DNA of 44,033 bases, taken from Ruminococcus sp. Zagget11. Lineage in GTDB: Bacteria; Bacillota; Clostridia; Oscillospirales; Ruminococcaceae. The notes below the pieces were generated by a model, which was given only the letters and a program-made list of their open reading frames with translations, searched no databases and was not told the DNA's origin. The DNA is taken from positions 43,407 through 87,439 of the forward strand of contig MSHL01000028.1 in the NCBI GenBank assembly GCA_001941135.1. Direction: 5' to 3'. Shown in pieces: positions 8,683-16,719 of the stretch. The position numbers and the translations under genes were made by a program. Position 1 is the first letter of the stretch. Every line of letters begins with the position of its first letter.

Positions 8683-8717
8683 AATTACGGCAGTACGGTT
8701 ACAGCCGATTATTTTAT

Positions 8718-10169
8718 TTACTGAACTTCAGCCAGCGAATTATTAAATTCCGCAACAAGCTCGTCTACAGCCTCGGAGAGGGAATCTCTTACAGTAGCCC
8801 ATTCGATACCGTAGAAAGACGCTCTTATTCCGTATTCGCCGCTGTCAAGCAGGCTGTACAAATCCGTGGGACAGCCTGTATGGATTGAATACATAGGATG
8901 CTCCGCTGTCATTTCATTGATAGTGTTGCGCATTTCTATCATTTCATCGGTCCAGCCGTAATCGTCACGATACTTCTGCTCGGCGATTTCAACGGTTCTT
9001 TCATCATAGCTTGCGGCAATCGTACACTCCATGAAACGTGCAACGCCCTCGGGATTTCCCGCGCCCTTGCAAAGCATATACGCTTCCATGCCCGCAGTGA
9101 GGTAATATGTATCACTGTCGTCCATTCTGGGAATAGGAACGAACATAACATCCTCGGCATCACCAAAGGTTGCGCCCCAGATATCATGAGAGCCCTCAAG
9201 GGTATATGTACCGCAGATATAGAACAGCTGCTTACCCTCGCCGATAAACTCAGGATGAGTGTTCCAGTCATACAGACCCTTGTCAAAGGTAAGTCCGTTC
9301 TGATACAGCTCATACATAAAGTTCATCGCTTTTTCCAAATTCTCATCATAAAGGTTGGAAACAAGCTGACCGTCCTTTAACTCAATAGGCGCTGAACCGC
9401 TGGAAAGCATAAGAGGCTTTTCATTGAACCAGCCGTCAAGTCCGTAGCATTCACTCTCATTATCACAGTAATCAAGCAGCATATTCTTGAATGTGGACCA
9501 AGTCCACTCATCGTTTGCAAGCAGATCCGCCGGATCATCAAAGCCAAATTCCTCAATGGTCTTTTTGTTATATATTACAACCTCGCCCGCTGTAGCCTGC
9601 GTTGCTATAAGGTAATGGTTATCGCCGATTTTAAACTGGTCGTTCAAATCCTTTACCGACGACCAAAGCTCGCTGTCCCAGTCAATGTATTCATCATAGG
9701 TAATAAACTGACCGTTTACAACTCCCTTGGGGAAGGAATCCAAATCTCCTCCGGGAATAAAATCAATCCCAACGCCGCCGAGAATATTCGTGGAAAGGTC
9801 GGTAAAACGCGCCTCCCATGTGGTAGGAATATACTCAATCTCACCGTCATACTTAGCTTCAAAAAGCTCAAGTGCAAGGGATTTTGTGTTACCCGATGTA
9901 GTGGCATGAAAAGGATCATAGAAAGAAAGCCACTTTATAGTCTTGTTTTCAAGCTTCACATCCGGAAGCAGCTCGGTAACATCATTTACGGTGTTCTGAT
10001 CCTCCTCGGCGAGAGTTTCGGTGTTGATAGCAACGGTAGCCGCAGTAGTGGTTTCGGCAGTGGAAACAGCCGTATCGGAACCTGTTTCATTTCCTCCGCT
10101 GCAGGCAGTAACCGCAAACACAGTGCTGAGAGCGGTTAAACCGGCAACCACCCTTTTAAAAGTTTTCAT
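8718..10169 (-). CDS. Extracellular solute-binding lipoprotein, carbohydrate ABC family
   Basis: 483 residues. The signal peptide MKTFKRVVAGLTALSTVFAV ends at a lipobox VTAC with the lipid-bearing cysteine near residue 23, followed by a Ser/Thr-rich linker to about residue 60. The mature part has features of family 1 (MalE-like) binding proteins (LALELFEAKYDGEIEYIPTTWEARFTD..., WTWSTFKNMLLDYC, and an EGVARFMECTIAAS tail). The start ATG follows AAAGGATG. The gene has its own promoter (10222-10250) and terminator (8643-8682), so it is expressed alone: no permease or ATPase genes are near. It must share membrane components encoded elsewhere or act as a free sugar binder. The ligand is unknown. 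The neighbouring GH2 gene gives only weak support for an oligosaccharide. Confidence 0.87.
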   Translation of the reverse strand: MKTFKRVVAGLTALSTVFAVTACSGGNETGSDTAVSTAETTTAATVAINTETLAEEDQNTVNDVTELLPDVKLENKTIKWLSFYDPFHATTSGNTKSLALELFEAKYDGEIEYIPTTWEARFTDLSTNILGGVGIDFIPGGDLDSFPKGVVNGQFITYDEYIDWDSELWSSVKDLNDQFKIGDNHYLIATQATAGEVVIYNKKTIEEFGFDDPADLLANDEWTWSTFKNMLLDYCDNESECYGLDGWFNEKPLMLSSGSAPIELKDGQLVSNLYDENLEKAMNFMYELYQNGLTFDKGLYDWNTHPEFIGEGKQLFYICGTYTLEGSHDIWGATFGDAEDVMFVPIPRMDDSDTYYLTAGMEAYMLCKGAGNPEGVARFMECTIAASYDERTVEIAEQKYRDDYGWTDEMIEMRNTINEMTAEHPMYSIHTGCPTDLYSLLDSGEYGIRASFYGIEWATVRDSLSEAVDELVAEFNNSLAEVQ

Positions 10170-10221
10170 AGAATTTCATCCTTTCATGATTTTAAACGCA
10201 TAACGCAAAAGTACTAAGGTA

Positions 10222-10250
10222 ATTATAACATAAACAAGTCCTTATGTCAA
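10222..10250 (-). promoter_or_regulatory. Sigma-A promoter of the solute-binding protein gene
   Basis: Minus-strand TTGACA (10245-10250), 17-base spacer, TATAAT (10222-10227), about 45 bases before the start codon. A perfect consensus match at both boxes predicts strong expression, as is usual for an abundant binding protein. Confidence 0.85.
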
Positions 10251-10309
10251 CGATTACATTCGTAAATTTTCACAAAGCTTTATTGGGAATTTTGCACAGA
10301 AATAACCAA

Positions 10310-10341
10310 GCAGCCGCACTCACCCGAAAGAGTGCAGCAGC
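10310..10341. other. Isolated GC-rich hairpin in the intergenic region
   Basis: Twelve-base arms GCAGCCGCACTC (10310-10321) / GAGTGCAGCAGC (10330-10341) pair with one mismatch and one G-T pair. On the plus strand CGTTTTATG follows, like a weak terminator, but no plus-strand gene ends here. It may be a relic or end an unseen short transcript. Otherwise 10251-10487 shows nothing I can name. Confidence 0.35.
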
Positions 10342-10487
10342 CGTTTTATGACATTTCCGTAAGACAATACTGCTTTTACAGCTGCGGCTTCCGTTTTTTT
10401 CACTTTTTCAAGAATCGCTCTGTCCATGCTTTTTTTTAGTCGGTAAATATAACAAAGGTACAGGCTTAAAATCTACAAAAATTACTA

Positions 10488-10516
10488 TTGATTTTCGCTT
10501 TCGGGCATGGTATACT
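10488..10516 (+). promoter_or_regulatory. Promoter of the 6S-like RNA
   Basis: Plus-strand -35 TTGATT (10488-10493), 17-base spacer, -10 TATACT (10511-10516). The predicted start is near 10523. Confidence 0.75.
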
Positions 10517-10522
10517 ATATTT

Positions 10523-10735
10523 AGCGAAGAAAGCTTCTGCCTTGACCGAGAAAGTGTGGTTTTATAATCCAACACTTAAAATAAGGGATTCATTCTCCGT
10601 CCAGAGGATTGCAGACCTCCCGCCGCATTAGATGTGCGGAGCTACGGACGCAGGGAGCGTGAGACTGACGGGATGTTGCCCACCTGCTGCGTGCGGGTTT
10701 TATGTCCACATGGCGGCAAGGCGGTACTTTTTTTG
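10523..10735 (+). ncRNA. ssrS: 6S RNA-like regulatory RNA
   Basis: A non-coding region of about 210 bases sits between a clear promoter and a clear terminator. The two ends pair: CTGCCTTG (10537-10544) with CAAGGCGG (10717-10724), CCG (10546-10548) with CGG (10714-10716), and GTGTGG (10554-10559) with CCACAT (10706-10711). This gives a long closing stem broken by small bulges. Inside is an AT-rich open stretch (10560-10598) facing a GC-rich branched distal part (10597-10700). This shape, a closing stem plus central bubble mimicking an open promoter, is that of 6S RNA, which binds sigma-A RNA polymerase. The 3' part (GTTGCCCACCTGC ... GGGTTTTATGTCCACATGGCGG) also looks like clostridial 6S RNA to me from memory. 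No covariance search was possible, so another structured RNA class is possible. Confidence 0.62.
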
Positions 10736-10755
10736 CCCTATGGGGCAATTTTTTT
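10733..10755 (+). terminator. Terminator after the 6S-like RNA
   Basis: TTGCCC (10733-10738) and GGGCAA (10743-10748) around a TATG loop, followed by seven T residues. Confidence 0.8.
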
Positions 10756-10767
10756 GCAAAAAAACTA

Positions 10768-10796
10768 TTGATTTTTCCGATTTTATATGCTATAAT
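10768..10796 (+). promoter_or_regulatory. Promoter of the XRE/S24 repressor gene
   Basis: TTGATT (10768-10773), 17-base spacer, TATAAT (10791-10796). Just downstream, TGCAT-T-ATGCA is an 11-base near-perfect palindrome that could be an autoregulatory site. No GAAC-N4-GTTC box is present here. Confidence 0.7.
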
Positions 10797-10854
10797 AGCA
10801 ATATAAGATGCATTATGCACTGCACAGAGCAATTATTGAATTGAGGTGTTTGCA

Positions 10855-11511
10855 ATGGATATGGATGTTAGATCAATAGGTATTAAAATCAAGTCACTGC
10901 GAAACGAAAAGGAGCTTACTCAGACTGAGCTGGGAGACATGGTGGGAATAGCCGCATCCACAATTCAGCGATATGAGGCTGGACTTATCAAACGTCCCAA
11001 ATGCCCCGTGCTGAATTCCATTGCGAATGCACTGGGTACGGATATAAACGATCTCACCGATGGTGCCGTCACTAAATTAGGCGCACCGAAAAATGTATTC
11101 AGTGCGGATTTCAAGGAAATGGTTTCCGTACCGGTAATAGGACGTGTGGCGGCGGGACTGGCTTGCCATGCCGAAAACTATGTGGAGGGATACGAACAGG
11201 TTTCACCCGATTCGGTAACATCGGGCGATGATTACGTTTTTCTACGTGTAACCGGCGACAGTATGTCCCCAATGATAATGGAGGGTGATCTTGTGCTTGT
11301 ACGCTGTCAGGATATTGTGGACAGCGGTACATATGCCGTTGTTATTATCGATGATGAGGACGGTGTGGTTAAAAGGGTTATACTTTCGCAAAACAAGATA
11401 ACCCTGATCAGCGAAAATCCCTACTATCCGCCGAGAGTATTTGAGGGGACGGAAATGAGCCGCATACGGATTTTCGGTAAGGTTACGGAAATCAAGCGCA
11501 AGCTTATTTAA
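10855..11511 (+). CDS. XRE-type helix-turn-helix repressor with LexA-like S24 self-cleaving domain
   Basis: 218 residues from the ATG at 10855 (ribosome site GAGGTG six bases before). The N-terminal XRE helix-turn-helix (about 5-65) includes TQTELGDMVGIAASTIQRYE. The C-terminal S24 peptidase domain (about 90-215) has a cleavage site VAAG (Ala100-Gly101), Ser136 in the GDSMSP motif and Lys173 in VVKRV. All parts needed for RecA-stimulated self-cleavage, as in LexA or phage CI, are present. It is not a canonical Bacillus-type LexA, whose N-terminus is a winged helix. It lies directly before the SOS-boxed polymerase gene, which suggests a DNA damage or stress role. Whether it binds those boxes or a separate LexA does is not shown. 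Terminator at 11530-11566. Confidence 0.88.
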   Translation: MDMDVRSIGIKIKSLRNEKELTQTELGDMVGIAASTIQRYEAGLIKRPKCPVLNSIANALGTDINDLTDGAVTKLGAPKNVFSADFKEMVSVPVIGRVAAGLACHAENYVEGYEQVSPDSVTSGDDYVFLRVTGDSMSPMIMEGDLVLVRCQDIVDSGTYAVVIIDDEDGVVKRVILSQNKITLISENPYYPPRVFEGTEMSRIRIFGKVTEIKRKLI

Positions 11512-11529
11512 ACAGATATTATTAAATTA

Positions 11530-11566
11530 AAGGCTGTCGTAGAGCTGAATTTACGACAGCCCTTTG
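11530..11566 (+). terminator. Terminator of the XRE/S24 repressor gene
   Basis: Perfect 10-bp arms GGCTGTCGTA (11532-11541) and TACGACAGCC (11552-11561), followed by CTTTG. The short T-run makes it moderately strong. It insulates the polymerase gene. Confidence 0.75.
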
Positions 11567-11659
11567 CTGTGTGATATTTACTTACTACCAAATTTGTCAT
11601 GTGACGTTTTGTTCAAAAAAGTGTATCGTTTTTCATGCAAAATTCTATGGTTTTATGGG

Positions 11660-11712
11660 TTGACACAGAACATATGTTCGGGTATAATATATAAAAAGCA
11701 GAACATATGTTC
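11660..11712 (+). promoter_or_regulatory. SOS promoter with two LexA-type boxes
   Basis: A perfect sigma-A promoter, TTGACA (11660-11665), 17-base spacer, TATAAT (11683-11688), has a perfect palindrome GAACATATGTTC (11668-11679) filling the spacer. An identical second GAACATATGTTC lies at 11701-11712, 33 bases on, at or just after the transcription start. Both match the Bacillus/Clostridium LexA box GAAC-N4-GTTC. A bound repressor would block RNA polymerase at both positions. It drives the Y-family polymerase starting at 11752. Confidence 0.92.
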
Positions 11713-11751
11713 CATTTTCTTGACATACTGTAAAATAGTGGTGATAAAATC

Positions 11752-12957
11752 ATGGAAAGAACCGTACTTCACTCGGATATGAATAATTTTTTTGCCTCGG
11801 TTGAATGTCTAAGCCGTCCCGAAATCCGATTTAAACCGGTTATAGTCTGCGGAAAAACCGAGGACAGACACGGAATTGTGCTTGCAAAAAATAATGTTGC
11901 CAAGCGCCTTGGCGTAAGCACGGGAGAACCGATAAAGCAGGCGGACAAAAAATGCGGCGGCGCGGTGAAAATTAACCCCGACTTTGACAAATACGTGCTT
12001 TACTCAAAAATTGCGGGGGAAATTTACAATGAATACACCGACCAAGTCGAAAGCTTCGGCATAGATGAATGTTGGCTGGAAATCTCGGGCGGCAGCAAAT
12101 TCGGCGAGGCTGCCGCAAATGATATACGGCGGCGGATAAAGAAAGAAACGGGTCTTACCGTTTCAATAGGGGTAAGCTTTACAAAAACCTTTGCAAAGCT
12201 ATGCTCCGACCTGAAAAAGCCCGATGCGGTAACCTCTGTTCGCCGTTCAGACTTCCGCGAAAAAATATGGCCGCTCCCCTGCAACGCTCTGCTGGGTGTG
12301 GGAGATGTCACAAACCGCAAGCTAAACTCCCTATATATCCATACCATTGGCGACCTGGCACAATCGCAGCCGTCCTTTTTAAGCTCCCGTCTTGGAAAAA
12401 ACGGCAAGCAGCTTTGGGCATACGCCAACGGCTATGATACCTCCCCCATATCATACTTTGGCGAAAGCATACCGCTTAAATCCATAAGCAACGGCATGAC
12501 GATCGGAAATGACCTTTACGCCAATGAACAGATCCGCGCTATGGTAGGTATTCTTGCGGACGGCGCAGCCATGAAGCTGCGCAGCCAAAATGCGGTATGC
12601 AAAACCGTGGGCGTTAATTTCCGAACAACCGATTTAAATTATATTCAGCGTCAGATAAGGCTTGACAGCTACACCGATATATCGTCGGTTATAACAAAGG
12701 CGGCTTATGATATATATAAGCAAAGCTTTCCCGAACCGCATATATTCCGCAGCCTTACCGTTAGGCTGTCCGACCTTGTCCCCAAAAGCCGTGTATATTC
12801 ACAGACGGATCTTTTCGGCTTTGAGGAAAATCTTACTCGTGCAGGACAGCTTGACTGCGCCGTTGATGAAATACGAAATAAATTCGGTACGGACAGCGTG
12901 ATACGAGGATCGGCTCTTTGCCTGAACTGTCAAAACATAGGCAGGAAAATCCCGTGA
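11752..12957 (+). CDS. Y-family (DinB-like) translesion DNA polymerase
   Basis: 401 residues. The palm motif HSDMNNFFASVE contains Asp9 and SFGIDECWLEIS contains the catalytic Asp105-Glu106 pair. A thumb region with LGVGDVTNRKL is helix-hairpin-helix-like; then comes the little finger domain. Near the C-terminus QTDLFG (351-356) matches the beta-clamp-binding consensus. The start ATG follows GGTGAT. The enzyme copies past DNA lesions with low fidelity and is expected to be induced by DNA damage, because its promoter carries two SOS boxes (11668-11679, 11701-11712). It could be named dinB, or belong to the UvrX-like branch; the sequence does not settle this. Its stop codon lies inside the terminator hairpin at 12940-12972. 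Confidence 0.93.
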   Translation: MERTVLHSDMNNFFASVECLSRPEIRFKPVIVCGKTEDRHGIVLAKNNVAKRLGVSTGEPIKQADKKCGGAVKINPDFDKYVLYSKIAGEIYNEYTDQVESFGIDECWLEISGGSKFGEAAANDIRRRIKKETGLTVSIGVSFTKTFAKLCSDLKKPDAVTSVRRSDFREKIWPLPCNALLGVGDVTNRKLNSLYIHTIGDLAQSQPSFLSSRLGKNGKQLWAYANGYDTSPISYFGESIPLKSISNGMTIGNDLYANEQIRAMVGILADGAAMKLRSQNAVCKTVGVNFRTTDLNYIQRQIRLDSYTDISSVITKAAYDIYKQSFPEPHIFRSLTVRLSDLVPKSRVYSQTDLFGFEENLTRAGQLDCAVDEIRNKFGTDSVIRGSALCLNCQNIGRKIP

Positions 12958-12972
12958 TGTGATTTTCCTGCC
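12940..12972. terminator. Bidirectional terminator shared by the polymerase gene and the HD-hydrolase operon
   Basis: Perfect 12-bp arms GGCAGGAAAATC (12940-12951) and GATTTTCCTGCC (12961-12972). The left arm is within the last codons of the polymerase gene, with the stop at 12955-12957 in the loop. On the minus strand it lies 10 bases after the HD gene stop. T-runs are weak, so the efficiency is uncertain. Confidence 0.65.
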
Positions 12973-12981
12973 TGTAAATCA

Positions 12982-13578
12982 CTATTTTCTTTCCAAGAAA
13001 TATGACGCTTCCATATCGGCAGCATGGAGTGCATAGGCAAGGGGAAATTTTTCAAAGGCTCTCCCCACCAAATTAATATCGTCCGAGCCTGAAAAGCCCA
13101 TGTGGAAACGGATTGCGAACGCCTCCTCACGGGTAAGCCGCATAAATCCCGTTATTATGTATACCGACTTTTCGCCGTGTCCGTAGGGCAGCTGATCGTC
13201 AATGGTGTAATAGGGAACCTTTTCCCAAACACCAAGGTCATTTTTGACATTTCGGAAATCCGTCTTGTAGAAATTCACCTTGCAAATATCATGAAGAAGC
13301 GCTGTAAGCGCTATAGTTTCATCGGAAGCGGTGAGGCCGTAAATATTCCTAACACGGTCACGCTCCATATAGCTCTTTAAGCAATCGTAAACGTTAAGAC
13401 TATGCTGCAGAAGCCCTCCCTCGTATGAGCCGTGAAAGCGTGTACTGGCAGGCGCAGTAAAAAAATCGCATTGCTTTGATGTAAGATAATCAAGCAGCTT
13501 ATCCCCGCCATCTCTCTTTATGTTAGTCCTGTATATATCGAGAAAACGTTCTTTAAGCGCATTTATATCCTGCTCCAT
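12982..13578 (-). CDS. HD-domain phosphohydrolase family protein
   Basis: 198 residues, start ATG behind GGAGGAG. Metal-binding residues of the HD superfamily are visible: His59 in GGLLQHS, the His96-Asp97 doublet in ALLHDICK, a later GHGEKS and FHMGF, and AADMEAS near the C-terminus. HD proteins hydrolyse nucleotide or phosphodiester bonds using divalent metals. The nearest relatives I can think of are small HD proteins annotated only as hydrolases, so the substrate is unknown. It is the last gene of the long minus-strand operon, 11 bases after the beta-mannosidase. Confidence 0.8.
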   Translation of the reverse strand: MEQDINALKERFLDIYRTNIKRDGGDKLLDYLTSKQCDFFTAPASTRFHGSYEGGLLQHSLNVYDCLKSYMERDRVRNIYGLTASDETIALTALLHDICKVNFYKTDFRNVKNDLGVWEKVPYYTIDDQLPYGHGEKSVYIITGFMRLTREEAFAIRFHMGFSGSDDINLVGRAFEKFPLAYALHAADMEASYFLERK

Positions 13579-13589
13579 AATTCTCCTCC

Positions 13590-16109
13590 TTATTCTCTTT
13601 CCGTAAGCTGCATTGCCTCAAAATAGGATTGAACACGCAGCTTTTCGGCAAATTCCTCGGCAGTCTGCGGTCCTCTGCCCGAAAGCTTTGCGGCATAAAC
13701 CGTGACAGTGCCTGCATGGACATCGAACCAGTTGTCGCTGAACAGACAATCGCTGTCGGAAAGCTCCAGCATAACTCCCTTGGCGAAAGCCTTAGCGGAA
13801 ACGTCAATTTTAAAGCAGCCGTTTTCCTCAGTTACATTGACCTTAATGTGAGGATCACGGAAAGCAAATGACTTTGGCTGTACAAAAAGACTTGTTCCTT
13901 GGGAAATTATCCTGCCGTCCCTGCAAAGCTCATATTCAAGGTAAACATTGGCACGAATTTTCCGACTTTCATAGGTATCGGCGGTATCAACTCCCGTGAG
14001 ATCCAATGTAAGCACAACCTTATCCTCGGCGCAAAAAGGATTGACGGTTATCTCCTCCGCACCCCTGCGGAAAACCGTACCGTCCGCACAGCGCACACGC
14101 CAAATTATCTTTGCGGAAAAGGCTTCCTGCTTTTCCGAGGACACGTTAAGGTGAACAGCTGTGTAATCAGTCATATCCGCGGAAATCAGAACAGGCGCAT
14201 AGAAACGCTTTGCATAATAATGAAGCGCTTTCCAGCGGTGGTAATAATCTATGGACGACCATGAAATAACGGGGTTGGAATCATTGACCTGCCAGTAGAG
14301 CGAGCCCATACATACGCCCCTCATTCGCCTCATTCTTTCCACATTAAGACGTATTGCATCCGCCTGCACAAGCTGGGAGGCATAAACCAATCCCTCAAAG
14401 TCATAGGGGTAATGCACCATCTGTGCAAGGTAGTACATAAGCTTTTCATTGCCCTGCTCGCACTTCTGATGAGCCTCCATCACAGGCGACATAAGGTTGA
14501 GATCGTCATAATCCGCAACGGATATTACGGTTTTCATGCTTGGAACGGATTCAAAGCCATACTCCGAACAGAAGCGGAATGAATGCTTGTTATATTCGGT
14601 AAAGGGTGCAAGGCTGTGCCATACCTGCCAATAATGGGAATCCCCCTTATTCTCTGCATCCAAATCGCTAAATCCGCCGCCGGATGAGGGTGATGACGGC
14701 CAGTAAAAGGTTTGCGGGTCATAGTGGGAAAGCACCTTGGGCGCAAGCTCCTCAAACAGTCGCAGATAGTCCTTTTTATAGCTGTCCGCTCTCGGTATAC
14801 CCCAGTACTGCAATGCGGATTCAATTTCGTTATTGCCGCACCACATTGCAAGTGACGGGTGATTTCTGAAACGCTTTGCATTTTCCTCAATCTCGTGACG
14901 AACATTTTCGCAAAAGCCTTTATCCGCCCTATAAACGGCGCAGGCAAACATTAAATCCTGCCAAACAAGCAAGCCCAGCTCGTCGCATATTTCATAGAAA
15001 TAGTCTGCGGGGTAAAAGCCGCCGCCCCACACACGTATCATATTGTAGTTAGCCATTGCGCACTGCTTCAGCAGCTTGGCGGTTTTTTCCCTTGAAATTC
15101 TCGACAGTATTTGATCCTCGGGAACATAGTTTGCACCCATGGCGAAAATCTTTATTCCGTTTACAACAAAGGCAAACTCCTCACCCATATCGTCCTTTTC
15201 CCTTGAAACGGCAACTGTCCTAAGTCCGATTTTTTCCGTCCTTTCGGAAACAACCTCGCCGCTTTCCGTGTCAATAAGCTCTGTCTGAACGGTATAAAGG
15301 GGCTGCTTTCCATAGCCGCGAGGGTACCATAGCTTAGCATCTGATATTTCAAAGGAAATATTCACATTTCCCTGTCCCGGCGCTATCACCTTGGAAGCTA
15401 CAATTGTTTTTCCGGACGGTTGAGGGACGGTAAGTACAAGCTTTTTCTCCCGTTCATCGCAATGGGTAAGGTGTATCTGAGCAGTAATGTCCACAATCCC
15501 CTCGGCGACACGGCTGTGATCCTGCTTGATATAAAGGCTGTCTATAAGCCCGCCCTTTACTCCTATAAGCTCGCAGCTGCGCCATATTCCCATATCGGGT
15601 AGCTTTGGACCCCAATCCCAGCCGAACATATAATGCGCCTTACGAATGTGGGGAAAGCCCTTTACCGTTGAATTAACTCCCCATAAAGGCTCGGCGGCAT
15701 CCTTTTCCGCAATGTATTTAAGCGGAGATGTAAATTTAACCTCCAGTAAATTTTCATCGCCTTTTATAATATCGGTTACGTCATATACCCATTCACGGTG
15801 CATATTGTCCGCTTTCCCCAAAAGAGTATTATTCAGGAAAATATCGGCAATGGTATCGATACCGTAAAACTTCAAAAGCACCTTGTCACAGCCCATCATA
15901 TCCACGGTAGGTTCAAAGGTTCTCGCAAAAACATAATCATCCTCACTTACGGAGGTGCTTATATATTCATTTTCCCGAAAATAAGGATTGGAAATACGCT
16001 TGCTGCCCAGTAAAGCCGAATAAACCGAGCCGGGTACGGTTGTGGGAATTTTATCCTCGGTATCCGCTGCGGGGTACATAGTCCAAACTCCATCCAGTAT
16101 CTGTTTCAT
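13590..16109 (-). CDS. Beta-mannosidase, glycoside hydrolase family 2
   Basis: 839 residues from the ATG at 16107-16109 (GGAGAG eight bases before); a TTG two codons up is less likely. Typical beta-mannosidase features: N-terminal sugar-binding domain with FPHIRKAHYMFGWDWGPKLPDMGIWR (about 152-177), an Ig-like domain, and a TIM barrel with acid/base Glu428 in WCGNNEIES and nucleophile Glu516 in FCSEYGFES. A C-terminal Ig-like domain follows. No signal peptide, so it removes terminal beta-mannose from imported oligosaccharides or N-glycan fragments in the cytosol. It is placed between a histidine phosphatase (14 bases upstream) and the HD gene in an otherwise envelope-related operon, which is unusual. 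Confidence 0.93.
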   Translation of the reverse strand: MKQILDGVWTMYPAADTEDKIPTTVPGSVYSALLGSKRISNPYFRENEYISTSVSEDDYVFARTFEPTVDMMGCDKVLLKFYGIDTIADIFLNNTLLGKADNMHREWVYDVTDIIKGDENLLEVKFTSPLKYIAEKDAAEPLWGVNSTVKGFPHIRKAHYMFGWDWGPKLPDMGIWRSCELIGVKGGLIDSLYIKQDHSRVAEGIVDITAQIHLTHCDEREKKLVLTVPQPSGKTIVASKVIAPGQGNVNISFEISDAKLWYPRGYGKQPLYTVQTELIDTESGEVVSERTEKIGLRTVAVSREKDDMGEEFAFVVNGIKIFAMGANYVPEDQILSRISREKTAKLLKQCAMANYNMIRVWGGGFYPADYFYEICDELGLLVWQDLMFACAVYRADKGFCENVRHEIEENAKRFRNHPSLAMWCGNNEIESALQYWGIPRADSYKKDYLRLFEELAPKVLSHYDPQTFYWPSSPSSGGGFSDLDAENKGDSHYWQVWHSLAPFTEYNKHSFRFCSEYGFESVPSMKTVISVADYDDLNLMSPVMEAHQKCEQGNEKLMYYLAQMVHYPYDFEGLVYASQLVQADAIRLNVERMRRMRGVCMGSLYWQVNDSNPVISWSSIDYYHRWKALHYYAKRFYAPVLISADMTDYTAVHLNVSSEKQEAFSAKIIWRVRCADGTVFRRGAEEITVNPFCAEDKVVLTLDLTGVDTADTYESRKIRANVYLEYELCRDGRIISQGTSLFVQPKSFAFRDPHIKVNVTEENGCFKIDVSAKAFAKGVMLELSDSDCLFSDNWFDVHAGTVTVYAAKLSGRGPQTAEEFAEKLRVQSYFEAMQLTERE

Positions 16110-16123
16110 AGTCAAATCTCTCC

Positions 16124-16669
16124 TTACTGATCAATAACATATCTTAGCAGTTCACAATTGCCCATAAAGAATTGGGAAAAGCGCTGTGAGGTCATATCGT
16201 TAAAGTATGAATCTATAATCCTGCAAACACCGCCGTGACTTACTATCAGGACATTTTTACCCTTATATTTTTCACGGACATCATCAAGAAACGGATAAAT
16301 TCTTCCCACAAGCTGAAAAACCGATTCTCCCCCGCCGGGCATTTTGCAGCCGAATTGCAGCTTGGCTTCACGGTAGCCCCCGGTATCCCTGTGTTTTCCC
16401 TCAAAGCTGCCGTAGTTCCATTCCCGCAGACGGCTGTCGGTAATAATATCCAGTCCAAGAGCCTTTGCGGTGTAGCCTGCGGTTATCTGCGCCCGTTTCA
16501 TAGGCGAACAGAATATTGCGGATATATCTCCACATTCGGCACAAACCCTTTCTGCAAGCAGCTTTGCCTGCTCAATTCCTGCGGGAGTAAGCTCCACCTC
16601 GGTTATCCCGCTGATTTTATCCAGTGAGTTCCACTCTGTTTCGCCGTGTCTTGTCGAATAAATAATCAT
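16124..16669 (-). CDS. Histidine phosphatase (phosphoglycerate mutase-like) family protein
   Basis: 181 residues. The catalytic RHG motif is at residues 7-9 (STRHGETEWN), with a proton-donor Glu near 83 (LREWNYGSFEG) and a second histidine His145 in LIVSHGGV. The ATG follows GAGAGAGG. These enzymes remove phosphate from small metabolites via a phospho-histidine; members include cobalamin, sugar phosphate and phosphoglycerate phosphatases. No cobalamin gene is nearby, so a sugar-phosphate role beside the mannosidase is the simplest guess, but not shown. It is in the operon: 50 bases after the esterase and 14 before the mannosidase. Confidence 0.88.
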   Translation of the reverse strand: MIIYSTRHGETEWNSLDKISGITEVELTPAGIEQAKLLAERVCAECGDISAIFCSPMKRAQITAGYTAKALGLDIITDSRLREWNYGSFEGKHRDTGGYREAKLQFGCKMPGGGESVFQLVGRIYPFLDDVREKYKGKNVLIVSHGGVCRIIDSYFNDMTSQRFSQFFMGNCELLRYVIDQ

Positions 16670-16719
16670 AGCCTCTCTCTTTCATATGACAGTATGCGGT
16701 AATTATCACGCAGCACTTT

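Noticed and set aside
8583..8717. T-box or amino-acid leader before asparagine synthetase
   Set aside because: The gap is only about 135 bases and is mostly the neighbour's terminator; no T-box motif seen.
10590..10844. Coding frames across the 6S-like region
   Set aside because: Short Cys/Arg-rich frames on both strands without ribosome sites; the structured RNA explains the region better.
11720..11750. Second TTGACA just before the polymerase start
   Set aside because: No -10 box at a proper distance before the ATG; the promoter at 11660-11688 is far better.
11564..11782. Short plus-strand frame before the polymerase gene
   Set aside because: It covers the SOS promoter and overlaps the real start; Cys/Phe-rich composition without family resemblance.
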